Below, piece after piece: positions 17,630-26,515 of a stretch of DNA of 64,000 nt. Below the pieces are notes generated by a model. It had not been told where the DNA came from. It searched no databases and saw only the letters and a program-made list of their open reading frames with translations. This DNA is from an uncultured Eubacteriales bacterium (lineage in GTDB: Bacteria > Bacillota > Clostridia > Peptostreptococcales > Anaerovoracaceae). A program made the position numbers and the translations under genes. The DNA lies in assembly GCA_900315485.1 (NCBI GenBank), contig OMZI01000004.1:1-64000 (forward strand), written 5' to 3'. Position 1 is the first letter of the stretch, and each line of letters starts with the position of its first letter.

Positions 17630-19060
17630 TTGGAAGATAACAGAGAGTTAAAGGAAAAGGAAACAGAGACAGCGGAGGCTGAAGAAAAAGCTGTTAAGAA
17701 GAGGGATTCTGACAGGCTCGGAACTGAGCCTGTCCATCAGCTCCTTCTTAAGATGTCTGCGCCGCTGATGGTGTCCATGTTCGTAATGGCACTGTACAAT
17801 ATCGTGGATTCAATATTCCTCGGCATGTACAGCACGGACGCTCTGACTGCGGTCTCATACTGCTTCCCGTTCCAGAACCTCAACGCGGCTTTCGGTATAG
17901 GAACTGCCGTAGGTATGAGTGCTCTGCTCTCAAGATATCTCGGAGCGAAGGATTACGACAGAGCGGACAAAGTAGCTCACAACGGATTCATCCTCGTTGC
18001 GATCAACTACTCGATATTCTTCGCCGGCGGATGTTTTGCCCCTCAGATCATGAGCCTCATGACATCTGATAACACCAATGCACAGATCATAGCAGACGGA
18101 ACGATATACCTCAGGATAACCCAGTGGCTCTCGTTCGCGCCGATGATCCAGTCGATGTTCGAAAGGCTGCTGCAGGGTACGGGCAAAACCAAGTACATCT
18201 TCTACATGCAGCTTGCGGGCACTCTGTTCAATGCGGCGGTCGACCCTATCCTGATTTTCGGGCTGCTCGGCATGCCGAGGATGGGGGCAAAAGGTGCCGC
18301 GATCGCTACGGTGTTCGGGCAGCTGCTCGGCTGTGTACTCGGCCACCTGTTCAACAGACACTTCAATAAAGAGGTGGCGCTGTCGCTCCATAAGATCAGA
18401 CCTCACTGGCAGACGATGAAGGACATATACAGGATCGGTATCCCGTCCATAGTCCTGCAGTCGGTCGGAGCACTGATGAACTTCAGCATCAACAAGATCC
18501 TGGCAGGATTCTCGGACCTTGCAGTAACGACTTTCGGGGTCTACTTCAAGCTGCAGAGCTTTGTGTTCATGCCTATATTCGGAATGAACAACGGATCGGT
18601 GCCTATCATCGCATATAACTACGGTGCAGACAGGAAGGACAGACTCGAGCAGACCATGAGCCTCGGAGTAAGATACGGCGTGGGTGTCATGGCGGTCGGA
18701 ACGCTCATATTCTGGCTCTTCCCGGAGCAGCTGATGTCGCTATTCAGCGCTCCACCTGAGATGGTGAAGATGGGCGTGGTCGCACTTCACATCATGTCGC
18801 TGAACTTCCCGTTCGCCGGATATGCGATCATGAGAGGCGCTGCTTTCCAGGCTCTCGGCAAGAGCGTGTACAGCATGAACATCTCTCTTGTAAGGCAGCT
18901 GCTCATAATCATCCCGTGCTCATACATCTATGCTAAGATCGGCGGAGTCAACATGGTATGGTGGGCATTCCCTACAGCGGAGATCGCCGGAGTTGCCATG
19001 TCGGTCTTCTACACCTTCAAGATCAGGAAGGAGATCCTGAGCAAGATGACTCCTAGATAA
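17630..19060 (+). CDS. MATE family efflux transporter
   Basis: A 476-residue multidrug and toxin extrusion family protein with twelve predicted membrane helices in two related halves. The N-terminal half has SAPLMVSMFVMALYNIVDSIFLG, the usual opening, and the second half has the equivalent FSINKILAGF region. A charged tail of about 35 residues, rich in Glu and Lys, precedes the first helix. The start is a TTG at 17630 with AGAGG ten bases upstream; no ATG with a better site occurs before the first helix. It is probably expressed with the upstream P-type ATPase. The drug or cation substrate is unknown. Confidence 0.88.
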   Translation: MEDNRELKEKETETAEAEEKAVKKRDSDRLGTEPVHQLLLKMSAPLMVSMFVMALYNIVDSIFLGMYSTDALTAVSYCFPFQNLNAAFGIGTAVGMSALLSRYLGAKDYDRADKVAHNGFILVAINYSIFFAGGCFAPQIMSLMTSDNTNAQIIADGTIYLRITQWLSFAPMIQSMFERLLQGTGKTKYIFYMQLAGTLFNAAVDPILIFGLLGMPRMGAKGAAIATVFGQLLGCVLGHLFNRHFNKEVALSLHKIRPHWQTMKDIYRIGIPSIVLQSVGALMNFSINKILAGFSDLAVTTFGVYFKLQSFVFMPIFGMNNGSVPIIAYNYGADRKDRLEQTMSLGVRYGVGVMAVGTLIFWLFPEQLMSLFSAPPEMVKMGVVALHIMSLNFPFAGYAIMRGAAFQALGKSVYSMNISLVRQLLIIIPCSYIYAKIGGVNMVWWAFPTAEIAGVAMSVFYTFKIRKEILSKMTPR

Positions 19061-19115
19061 AGACGAGCCGTTAGATGATTTGTCCTGACGAAGGAGAACC
19101 AGTTAGATAATAAAG

Positions 19116-19142
19116 CGCCGGAGCTGATGCTCCGGCGTTTTG
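19116..19142. terminator. Terminator between MATE gene and trpS
   Basis: CGCCGGAGC 19116-19124 and GCTCCGGCG 19129-19137 with a TGAT loop, followed by TTTTG on the plus strand and CTTTATTA on the minus strand. It is suited to both convergent genes. Confidence 0.85.
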
Positions 19143-19185
19143 CATATACTGTATTGAAATTCGTGAGACAAGGTCTCCCCGGATC

Positions 19186-20199
19186 CTATCTCTCCGGCAT
19201 GAGGAAGCCTACCTTCTTGTAGACCTTGTTCAGTGTCTTGTTGGCTACGTAGGAAGCTCTCTCTGCGCCGTCCTTGCATACGGAGTTCAGATACGCCTTG
19301 TCCTTCATGAGGCGCTCGGCCTCTTCTCTGATCGGAGTGAGGGTGTCGATAACGACCTCTGCTACTGCCGGCTTGAATGCGCCATAGCCCTTGCCCTCGA
19401 ACTCAGCCTCGATCTGCTCGAAGGACTGACCGGTAAGAGTGGAGTAGATGTTCATGAGGTTGGCAACGCCCGGCTTGTTCTCCTTGTCGTAGCGGATGCA
19501 GTTCACTGTATCACTGTCAGTGATGGCCCTCTTGAACTTGCGGTTTATAACATCCGGTGTATCCATCAGGAAGATGCATCCGTCAGGGATGGACTTGGAC
19601 ATCTTGTCTGTCGGAGTGGTAAGTCCGTAGATCCTCGCGCCTGCCTTAGGGATATATGGCTCAGGGATCTTGAATACGTCGCCGTAGATGCCGTTGAATC
19701 TTGCTGCTATGTCACGGCAGATCTCAACGTGCTGCTTCTGGTCCTCGCCTACAGGTACATAGTCTGCCTGATACAGCAGGATGTCTGCGGCCATCAGAAC
19801 AGGATATGTGAACAGACCTGCGTTGATGTTGTCCTTGTGCTTTGCCGACTTGTCCTTGAACTGGGTCATGCGGGAAAGCTCGCCGAACATCGTGTAGCAG
19901 TTGAGGACCCATGCAAGCTGGGAGTGTGCAGGAACGTGCGACTGCATGAAGAGAACGTTCTTCTCAGGATCAAGTCCGCATGCGATGTACTGAGCCAGCT
20001 GATTGAGCGAGCGTCTTCTGAGGTCGGCAGGCTCCTGCCTTACAGTTATAGTGTGGAGGTCTGCCATGAAATAATAATTGTCAAATTCGTCCGCTCTGGC
20101 AGCCCAGTTGGAAATAGCTCCGAGATAGTTCCCGAGATGCAGGTCTCCGCTTGGCTGTATGCCTGACAGCATTCTTTTCTTCTGATTATTATTTTCCAT
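19186..20199 (-). CDS. trpS: Tryptophanyl-tRNA synthetase
   Basis: A 337-residue class I aminoacyl-tRNA synthetase. It has SGIQPSGDLHLGNYLGAI (HIGH-like DLHLGN), the PVLMAADILLYQADYVPVGEDQKQH tryptophan-binding region (key part ADYVPVGEDQ) and the KMSKS motif as DKMSKSIPD. The start at 20199 is set by GGAGG at about 20209-20213 and the family N terminus; extension to 20979 would run through the divergent flavodoxin gene and is rejected. I looked for a T-box leader upstream and found none. Confidence 0.95.
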   Translation of the reverse strand: MENNNQKKRMLSGIQPSGDLHLGNYLGAISNWAARADEFDNYYFMADLHTITVRQEPADLRRRSLNQLAQYIACGLDPEKNVLFMQSHVPAHSQLAWVLNCYTMFGELSRMTQFKDKSAKHKDNINAGLFTYPVLMAADILLYQADYVPVGEDQKQHVEICRDIAARFNGIYGDVFKIPEPYIPKAGARIYGLTTPTDKMSKSIPDGCIFLMDTPDVINRKFKRAITDSDTVNCIRYDKENKPGVANLMNIYSTLTGQSFEQIEAEFEGKGYGAFKPAVAEVVIDTLTPIREEAERLMKDKAYLNSVCKDGAERASYVANKTLNKVYKKVGFLMPER

Positions 20200-20356
20200 T
20201 ATATGATACCTCCTGATTTCAATAGTCCCGTTGCCCTTCTTTGCTTTATGTATCCGATTGTACTTCAAATTGCATGGTATTACCATAGCTGATTTACATA
20301 ATTTCTTCACAATATCAACGAAAACGGTCCTGTATATGGTGCTACAATTCTTTTTG

Positions 20357-20397
20357 GACGGGGAGTTATATCCCCGTCTGCATTTATGCAATTTTTT
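20357..20397 (+). promoter_or_regulatory. Hairpins with T-run upstream of the flavodoxin gene
   Basis: GACGGGGA 20357-20364 and TCCCCGTC 20371-20378 form a perfect stem. The palindrome TGCATTTATGCA (20379-20390) and a run of T follow. It reads as a terminator or attenuator on the plus strand, 20 bases before the flavodoxin ATG. The upstream promoter is not clear. Confidence 0.35.
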
Positions 20398-20418
20398 CGT
20401 GACGTATAAGCAGGAACC

Positions 20419-21075
20419 ATGATCAGAAGAATTGTCGGAATACATTTCAGCCCGATAGGCGGGACGGCAAGAATGACTCACCGGCTTACAGCGCAGCTCG
20501 CGGATCTGCTGAAGGACTGCTGCCCGGATGATATCAGGGTGGAGTCGTATGAGCTGATGAGGATGGGGCCGGAGACGGTGGACCTTGACGATGAGACGGT
20601 AGCTGTTATCGGTATGCCTGTTTACGTGGGAAAAGTTCCGCTTCCTGCCATAAGCGCTCTCAGAAAATTCAGGCCTAACGGAGCTGCTGCTGTGACAGCC
20701 GTATCGTTCGGGTCGAGAACTTTCGGCAATGCGCTGTATGAGCTGCAGCACTTCACTGAGAATCAGGGGTTCAAAGTGCTCGGCGCGGGCGCGTTTGCTG
20801 TCAGATACAGGAAGGGCGGCATCGGACGCGAAATGAGTGAGCACTATGGTGACGTTGCTTCGCTGACGGAGTTCGGGACGGCTGCCGCTGCCAAGATAAG
20901 AAGGCTGGCGGGGACCGAGATCGAGGAACTCAGGATCAGACCTGTACCGCTTGAGGTCGCCGGACGGCTGCCGATACACAGGATAAGCAGGCTGTCACCG
21001 AGAGCCGCCGCTGCAGCACAGGATCTGCTCGAAAGGATCTGCATCAGGAGAAGCAATTCCGAGTGGTATCTGTAG
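20419..21075 (+). CDS. Flavodoxin-domain protein, EFR1-like without ferredoxin half
   Basis: A 218-residue protein whose first about 160 residues look like a flavodoxin fold: FMN phosphate loop FSPIGGTARM at residues 10-19, GMPVYVGKVP in the 60s loop and SFGSRTFGNAL in the 90s loop. Related EFR1-family proteins continue into a 4Fe-4S ferredoxin domain, but here no CxxCxxC motif is present and the C terminus is a basic, alanine-rich helix region. It may be a stand-alone flavodoxin or a shortened EFR1 protein. AGGAA precedes the ATG. The electron partner is unknown. Confidence 0.7.
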   Translation: MIRRIVGIHFSPIGGTARMTHRLTAQLADLLKDCCPDDIRVESYELMRMGPETVDLDDETVAVIGMPVYVGKVPLPAISALRKFRPNGAAAVTAVSFGSRTFGNALYELQHFTENQGFKVLGAGAFAVRYRKGGIGREMSEHYGDVASLTEFGTAAAAKIRRLAGTEIEELRIRPVPLEVAGRLPIHRISRLSPRAAAAAQDLLERICIRRSNSEWYL

Positions 21076-21162
21076 TAAAAGGCAGGAAATTGCGAAATTG
21101 TATACAAAACAGGCGATTTTGACTGATCTGAATGACCGGTGAGGACGCCGGAAAATGAGACG

Positions 21163-21194
21163 AAAGCCGGAGGAGTTATCCCTGCGGCTTTTTC
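21163..21194 (+). terminator. Terminator after flavodoxin gene
   Basis: AAAGCCG 21163-21169 pairs with CGGCTTT 21185-21191 with an inner GG/CC step, followed by TTT. Confidence 0.65.
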
Positions 21195-21251
21195 TGTTGC
21201 TGCAGAACGCCTCGAACTGCTGAAAATATAGGGTTATTTTGTCTTGTGAGG

Positions 21252-21281
21252 TTGACTTGATCCTATGCGCGGCATTAGAAT
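21252..21281 (+). promoter_or_regulatory. Promoter of the Re-citrate-synthase-like gene
   Basis: TTGACT 21252-21257 and TAGAAT 21276-21281, spacer 18. A second TATAAT-like stretch is at about 21296-21301. Confidence 0.5.
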
Positions 21282-21347
21282 ACATGTATACACTTTATAA
21301 TGCTGCACCGGAATGTAAGGAGAGAGCCGGGCACAGAGGATGGCAGA

Positions 21348-22784
21348 ATGATCAATAAAGACCACATAACAGATAATGACGGAATTACCAATTTTGATGA
21401 GCTCGAGGGAAAGAAGGTAAGAAAGACCAGCCTCAGCAGAAAGAGCAACCTTCTTGAGATGGAAGGGGTCAACTATGAAGTGCAGGATGTGGATAAGCCT
21501 AACCTGTTCAGAGAGTTCTTCGAATATGTTGAGGTGCCTAAGGTCGGTTTCAACTTCAGAACAAGCCCTTATGACATGCCTGAGGAGATCCTGATCACGG
21601 ACTCGACGTTCCGCGACGGACAGCAGTCGAGAGAGCCGTATACAACAAAGCAGATAGTGGATATATTCAAGCTCATATCCAGACTGTCGGGACCTAAGGG
21701 GATAATAAGACAGACAGAATTCTTCACATACAGCGACAGGGACAAGGAAGCTATCCATGCCTGCCAGGATCTCGGGCTTGAGTTCCCGCAGATCACGACA
21801 TGGATCCGCGCAAAGAAGGAAGACTTCAAAATAGTCAAGGAGATGGGCGTCAAGGAGACAGGCATCCTGACAAGCTGTTCTGACTATCACATCTTCTACA
21901 AGCTCGGAATGACAAGAAAGCAGGCAATGGAACACTATCTGTCTGTAGTATATGATGCTTTTGAAGCCGGGATCATGCCGAGATGCCATCTCGAGGATAT
22001 TACCAGAGCGGACTTCTACGGATTCGTAGTACCTTTCGTAAGGGCGGTGCAGGAAATGGCCGATGAGGCGGGAATGCCTGCCAAGATAAGGCTCTGTGAT
22101 ACGATGGGATTCGGTGTTCCGTATCCGGGCGTTGCAATGCCTAGGTCGGTTGCAGGTATAATCTACGGTCTCAAGCAGTATGCAGGCGTACCGAGCGAGA
22201 TGCTTGAATGGCACGGACACAATGACTTCTATAAGGCTGTTGTCAATGCAGCAACTGCATGGCTTTACGGCTGCGGCGCGGTCAACTGCACGATCTTCGG
22301 AATAGGAGAGAGGACCGGCAACATTCCTACTGAGGCGATGGTATTCGAATACGCACAGCTCAAGGGAACCCTCAATGGTATGGATACGACGGCCATCACT
22401 GAGCTCGCAAGATTTTATGAGCACCAGATAGGATATACACTTCCGGCCCAGACACCGTTTGCCGGAGCCAACTTCAATGTTACCAGAGCAGGCATCCATG
22501 CAGACGGTCTTCTGAAGAATGAAGAAATCTATAATATATTCGACACAGGCAAATTCCTTGACAGACCGCCTCTTGTCAACATCAACCAGAACTCAGGTGC
22601 AGCAGGTGTCGCACACTGGCTCAACACAAGCTACGGCCTGAAGGGCGAGAAGCAGGTAGACAAGCACAGTCCGGTCGTCAAATACGTCAAAGAGTGGATC
22701 GACAGCGAATACGCGAGCGGACGTGTGGCGGAAATCGGCGCCTCGGAGATCTACAACAAAGTCAACGAGTTCACTCAGCAGTAA
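21348..22784 (+). CDS. Re-citrate synthase-like (homocitrate/isopropylmalate synthase family)
   Basis: A 478-residue HMGL-like TIM-barrel Claisen-condensation enzyme. DSTFRDGQQSREPYT (metal-binding RDGQ), EWHGHNDFYKAVVNA (HxH-type metal motif) and GIGERTGNIPTE are the hallmark segments. FRDGQQ with REPYT is closer to the Re-citrate synthase of Clostridium kluyveri than to LeuA, which usually reads LRDGEQ. No LeuA allosteric domain is evident. It would condense oxaloacetate and acetyl-CoA to citrate; the next genes are aconitase, citrate lyase and isocitrate dehydrogenase. The ATG at 21348 has AGAGGA seven bases upstream. Homocitrate or citramalate synthase remains possible. Confidence 0.75.
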   Translation: MINKDHITDNDGITNFDELEGKKVRKTSLSRKSNLLEMEGVNYEVQDVDKPNLFREFFEYVEVPKVGFNFRTSPYDMPEEILITDSTFRDGQQSREPYTTKQIVDIFKLISRLSGPKGIIRQTEFFTYSDRDKEAIHACQDLGLEFPQITTWIRAKKEDFKIVKEMGVKETGILTSCSDYHIFYKLGMTRKQAMEHYLSVVYDAFEAGIMPRCHLEDITRADFYGFVVPFVRAVQEMADEAGMPAKIRLCDTMGFGVPYPGVAMPRSVAGIIYGLKQYAGVPSEMLEWHGHNDFYKAVVNAATAWLYGCGAVNCTIFGIGERTGNIPTEAMVFEYAQLKGTLNGMDTTAITELARFYEHQIGYTLPAQTPFAGANFNVTRAGIHADGLLKNEEIYNIFDTGKFLDRPPLVNINQNSGAAGVAHWLNTSYGLKGEKQVDKHSPVVKYVKEWIDSEYASGRVAEIGASEIYNKVNEFTQQ

Positions 22785-22811
22785 GCTGTCAGCCGGTATA
22801 TGCAGACATAG

Positions 22812-22846
22812 AAGCAGCGGGAGTACGGGTACTTCCGCTGCTTTTG
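22812..22846 (+). terminator. Terminator after the Re-citrate-synthase-like gene
   Basis: AAGCAGCGG 22812-22820 and CCGCTGCTT 22835-22843, extended inward by AGTA/TACT, followed by TTTG. It separates this gene from the aconitase-citrate lyase operon. Confidence 0.85.
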
Positions 22847-22954
22847 CATAAATACCGCCAGTGCTGAGATTCCAACGCTTACGGGCACATCAAAAAGACT
22901 GAATTTGAGGGCAGAAAATCTTCAAATTTAGTGGAATTATCGGATGTCTCTAAA

Positions 22955-22960
22955 TATAAT
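22955..22960 (+). promoter_or_regulatory. -10 element before the aconitase-citrate lyase operon
   Basis: Perfect TATAAT at 22955-22960, about 90 bases before the ATG. The -35 region (TGGAAT at 17-base spacing) is weak, which would suit an activated promoter. Confidence 0.4.
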
Positions 22961-23050
22961 CTAATTACTGATAATGGACGGCGTAAATCGTACGCTTTCA
23001 GGGGAAAAGAAGCTATTTCTTGAACAGAGATCAGGGAAGGAAATTTAATT

Positions 23051-25294
23051 ATGATCAAGTATTATCAGAGGGGAGTCCTGTGGCATGACGGCGCTCCGGT
23101 GGATGCACCTGAGTCGGCAGATAAGTGCAGCGGACGCAACGGGACAATGGCATATCAGATACTGAACGCACACCGCGAACAGACTGATGACGGTATTTTT
23201 CATATAGAATTCGATGCTCTTGTATCGCACGACATCACATACGTAGGCATCATACAGACAGCAAGGGCGAGCGGACTTAAGGAGTTCCCGATTCCTTACG
23301 CAATGACAAACTGCCACAACAGCCTCTGCGCTGTCGGCGGCACCATAAACGAAGACGACCACGTATTCGGTCTGTCTGCAGCAAAGAAATACGGCGGCAT
23401 ATATGTTCCGGCCAATCAGAGTGTTATCCACTCATATGCAAGAGAAGAGCTGGCTGCATGTGGCAACATGATCCTCGGGTCTGACAGCCACACCCGCTAT
23501 GGCGCGCTCGGCACGATGGGCGTCGGAGAAGGCGGTCCTGAGCTGGTAAAACAGCTCCTTAAGAACACATGGGACATAACCCCTCCTGAGGTCGTCCTCT
23601 GCTATGTCACAGGCAAGCCTCGCAAAGGTATAGGCCCTCATGACGTGGCCATCGATCTCGTCAGAGAGACATTTGCCGGCGGCAAGGTCAAGAACAAGGT
23701 CCTCGAGTTCGCGGGACCTGGACTTGAGCATCTTCCGTATGACTTCAGAAGCGGCATAGATGTAATGACGACAGAGACGACATGTCTCTCGTCCATCTGG
23801 GCTACAGATGATGAGATCAGGAAATACTATGAGATCCACAAGCGCCCTGAGTGCTACAGAGAACTAGCACCTGCAGAAGGCGCTTACTATGACGCGATCG
23901 TAACCATCGAGCTCGACAAGATCGAGTCGATGATCGCACTTCCTTTCCATCCGTCCAACGCATACACGATCCATGAGTTCCTTGAGAACGCAGATGAGAT
24001 CCTCGCGGGAGTAGAGGAAGAAGCAGCCAGGAAGTTCCCTAAGGCGCATCTCGACCTTCGCTCCAAGGTCAGTGACAAGGGCGTTCTTGCCAATCAGGGC
24101 GTCATCGCCGGATGCTCAGGCGGAATCTTCGATAACATCGTAGAAGCGGCAGATATCCTTGCCGGCGGAAGCACAGGCAACGGCTACTTCTCGCTGTCCG
24201 TATATCCGACAAGTGTGCCGACGAGCCTTGCTCTTACACGTGCGGGCAAAACAGAAGCGCTTCTTGAGGCGGGAGCTGTCATCAAGCCGTCGTTCTGCGG
24301 ACCGTGCTTCGGTGCAGGAGACGTACCTGCCAACAACGGACTGTCTCTCCGCCACACGACAAGGAATTTCCCTAACCGTGAAGGCTCAAAGCCGGGCGAA
24401 GGACAGATAAGCGCTGTTGCACTGATGGATTCACGTTCAATCGCAGCTACTGCAAAGAACGGAGGATACATCACAGCTGCAACGGATATTGATTACGAAA
24501 CAGAGCACATCCCGTATACATTCGATAACACAGCATACAGGAACAGATGCTACTATGGCTTTGGCAAGGCTGATCCTGAAGCAGAGCTCATACTCGGACC
24601 TAACATCACAGACTGGCCGAAGATGTACGAGCTCTCAGACAACCTGCTTGTAGAGCTGGCAGCTGTTATCAGAGACCCTGTTACTACAACAGACGAGCTA
24701 ATCCCTTCGGGTGAGACCAGCTCATACAGGAGCAATCCTCTGAGACTGTCAGAGTTCGCGCTCTCGCGCCGCGTACCTGAATACGTCGGAAGATCCAAAG
24801 CTGTTGCAGCAGACGAGGCAGCACGCCGTGCAGGCGAGAAGCCTGAGAAGCTGGCAAAGGTACTCGGAGCAGTAGGCGACGCGGATGAACTCATGAAGAA
24901 CACACAGTTCGGATCCTGCGTATTCGCCAACAAGCCGGGTGACGGATCGGCGCGTGAACAGGCCGCATCCTGCCAGAAGGTGCTCGGCGGTTTTGCCAAC
25001 ATATGCTACGAGTACGCGACCAAGAGATACCGCAGCAACTGCATCAACTGGGGCATCCTGCCGTTCACACTTGACGAGGGCACTGAATTCCCTTACGAGG
25101 ACGGCGACTTCGTATTCGTACCTGGCATCCGCGCAGCCATAAGCAGCGGAGAAGAGAAGATACCTGCCAAGGTCATCACTAAGGACGGCAAGGTAAATGA
25201 CATAGACCTCTGGGTAAAGGGACTTACGGAAGACGAGAAAGAGATCATACTTGAGGGATGCCTCATGAATTACTACGCAGCTCAGAATAAGTAA
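23051..25294 (+). CDS. Aconitase-family hydratase
   Basis: A 747-residue aconitase-superfamily protein, shorter than AcnA/AcnB (about 860-900) and similar in size to YbhJ-like hydratases. Domain order is aconitase domains 1-3 then the swivel domain. Three candidate 4Fe-4S cysteines are kept: one in GCSGGIFDN and two in FCGPCFGAG. NCHNSLC, GSDSHTRYGALG and the swivel motif DGSAREQAA are also present. It likely interconverts citrate and isocitrate, given the flanking citrate lyase and isocitrate dehydrogenase genes. GGGAAGGAAA precedes the ATG. Confidence 0.82.
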   Translation: MIKYYQRGVLWHDGAPVDAPESADKCSGRNGTMAYQILNAHREQTDDGIFHIEFDALVSHDITYVGIIQTARASGLKEFPIPYAMTNCHNSLCAVGGTINEDDHVFGLSAAKKYGGIYVPANQSVIHSYAREELAACGNMILGSDSHTRYGALGTMGVGEGGPELVKQLLKNTWDITPPEVVLCYVTGKPRKGIGPHDVAIDLVRETFAGGKVKNKVLEFAGPGLEHLPYDFRSGIDVMTTETTCLSSIWATDDEIRKYYEIHKRPECYRELAPAEGAYYDAIVTIELDKIESMIALPFHPSNAYTIHEFLENADEILAGVEEEAARKFPKAHLDLRSKVSDKGVLANQGVIAGCSGGIFDNIVEAADILAGGSTGNGYFSLSVYPTSVPTSLALTRAGKTEALLEAGAVIKPSFCGPCFGAGDVPANNGLSLRHTTRNFPNREGSKPGEGQISAVALMDSRSIAATAKNGGYITAATDIDYETEHIPYTFDNTAYRNRCYYGFGKADPEAELILGPNITDWPKMYELSDNLLVELAAVIRDPVTTTDELIPSGETSSYRSNPLRLSEFALSRRVPEYVGRSKAVAADEAARRAGEKPEKLAKVLGAVGDADELMKNTQFGSCVFANKPGDGSAREQAASCQKVLGGFANICYEYATKRYRSNCINWGILPFTLDEGTEFPYEDGDFVFVPGIRAAISSGEEKIPAKVITKDGKVNDIDLWVKGLTEDEKEIILEGCLMNYYAAQNK

Positions 25295-25315
25295 CGTGCC
25301 CGGGGAGGAAGAACA

Positions 25316-25615
25316 ATGGAAATCAAGAAAACCGCAGTTGCAGGCACACTCGAAAGCAGCGACTGCATGGTCACGATCGAGCCATCGGCCAAGGGCCTGG
25401 AGCTGGATCTTGAAAGTGCTGTCATCAGGCAGTACGGAAAGAGAATCGCAGAAGTGGCGATGGAGACGCTCGGCCGCCTCGGCGTTGAAAACGCCAGAGT
25501 CAGCATTGTGGACAAGGGCGCTCTTGACTGCACCATCAAGGCCAGAGTGGAATGCGCCGTTATGCGCTCTGCCGAATATGAAGGCAGAATAGGCTGGGGA
25601 GGTGTTATAAAATGA
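25316..25615 (+). CDS. citD: Citrate lyase acyl carrier protein CitD
   Basis: A 99-residue gamma subunit of citrate lyase, which carries the 2'-(5''-triphosphoribosyl)-3'-dephospho-CoA prosthetic group. The N-terminal AGTLESSDCMV holds the serine used for attachment, and the VSIVDKGALDCTIKARVECAV core is characteristic. GGGGAGGAAG precedes the ATG. It overlaps citE by four bases. The attachment machinery (CitC, CitXG) is encoded downstream. Confidence 0.93.
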   Translation: MEIKKTAVAGTLESSDCMVTIEPSAKGLELDLESAVIRQYGKRIAEVAMETLGRLGVENARVSIVDKGALDCTIKARVECAVMRSAEYEGRIGWGGVIK

Positions 25616-26514
25616 CAAATCCTAACAAATACCGCCTGCGCAGGACGATGATGTTCCTGAACTGCCAGAAACCTGGTCTCATCAAGGACCCGTACATCTA
25701 TAAGCCGGACTCGATCATGCTTGATCTCGAGGATGCTGTAGCTGAGAGAGAGAAGGACGCAGCCCGGTTCTCCCTCTATCATGCTCTGCAGGAGATCGAT
25801 TACAGAGGCGTCGAGAGAGTCGTCCGCATCAACGGACTCGATACGGACCTGTGGAGAGAAGATGTAAGATGCGCGGTCGCAGGAGGCTGCGACTCCATCC
25901 GCATCCCTAAGACAGAGACAGCTGATGATGTCCGCACTGTAGAGTACGCCATAGCAGAGGCTGAGAGAGAATTCAGCAGACCTGCCGGCAGCGTGCTGAT
26001 CATGGCGGCGCTCGAATCCGCAAGAGGCGTCATCAACGCGATGAGCATATGCGACTCATCGGAGAGACTGTTCGGAATAGCCCTTTCCGGAGGCGACTAT
26101 TCCAGAGACCTTCAGATCTCGATATCCGGTACCGGCGTCGAGTTCATGGGGGCAAGGCAGCACATGATCATAGCTGCAAGAGCAGCCAAGATTCAGTGCT
26201 TCGATACAGTATGGACCAACCTCGATGACATGGAGGGCTTCAGAAAAGAAGTTGAAGTCATACATTCCATGGGCTTTGACGGCAAGTCCATCATCAACCC
26301 TCGCCAGATCCCGGTCGTCCATGAGATATACACACCGAAGGAGAAGGACATCATCTTCGCCGAGAAGGTCATCAGGGAGATCGACGATAAGAAGGCTAAG
26401 GGCATAGGCGTATTCACAGTAGACGGAAAGATGATCGATATCGCGTTCTATGACGGAGCGAAGAGAACGATCGCGCTTGCCAAAGCATCCGGTATATACA
26501 AGGGGGATCTGTAA
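25612..26514 (+). CDS. citE: Citrate lyase beta subunit CitE
   Basis: A 300-residue citryl-ACP lyase of the CitE/HpcH aldolase family, which cleaves citryl-thioester to oxaloacetate and acetyl-thioester. It has MLDLEDAVAEREKDAAR with the metal-binding acidic residues, RINGLDT, ALESARGV and the C-terminal GFDGKSIINPRQI. The length is normal. It overlaps citD by four bases and is followed one base later by citF. Confidence 0.95.
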   Translation: MTNPNKYRLRRTMMFLNCQKPGLIKDPYIYKPDSIMLDLEDAVAEREKDAARFSLYHALQEIDYRGVERVVRINGLDTDLWREDVRCAVAGGCDSIRIPKTETADDVRTVEYAIAEAEREFSRPAGSVLIMAALESARGVINAMSICDSSERLFGIALSGGDYSRDLQISISGTGVEFMGARQHMIIAARAAKIQCFDTVWTNLDDMEGFRKEVEVIHSMGFDGKSIINPRQIPVVHEIYTPKEKDIIFAEKVIREIDDKKAKGIGVFTVDGKMIDIAFYDGAKRTIALAKASGIYKGDL

Positions 26515-26515
26515 C

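Noticed and set aside
20200..20418. T-box leader upstream of trpS
   Set aside because: No specifier/antiterminator T-box sequence (TGGNACCGCG type) on the minus strand; the hairpin there reads better on the plus strand.
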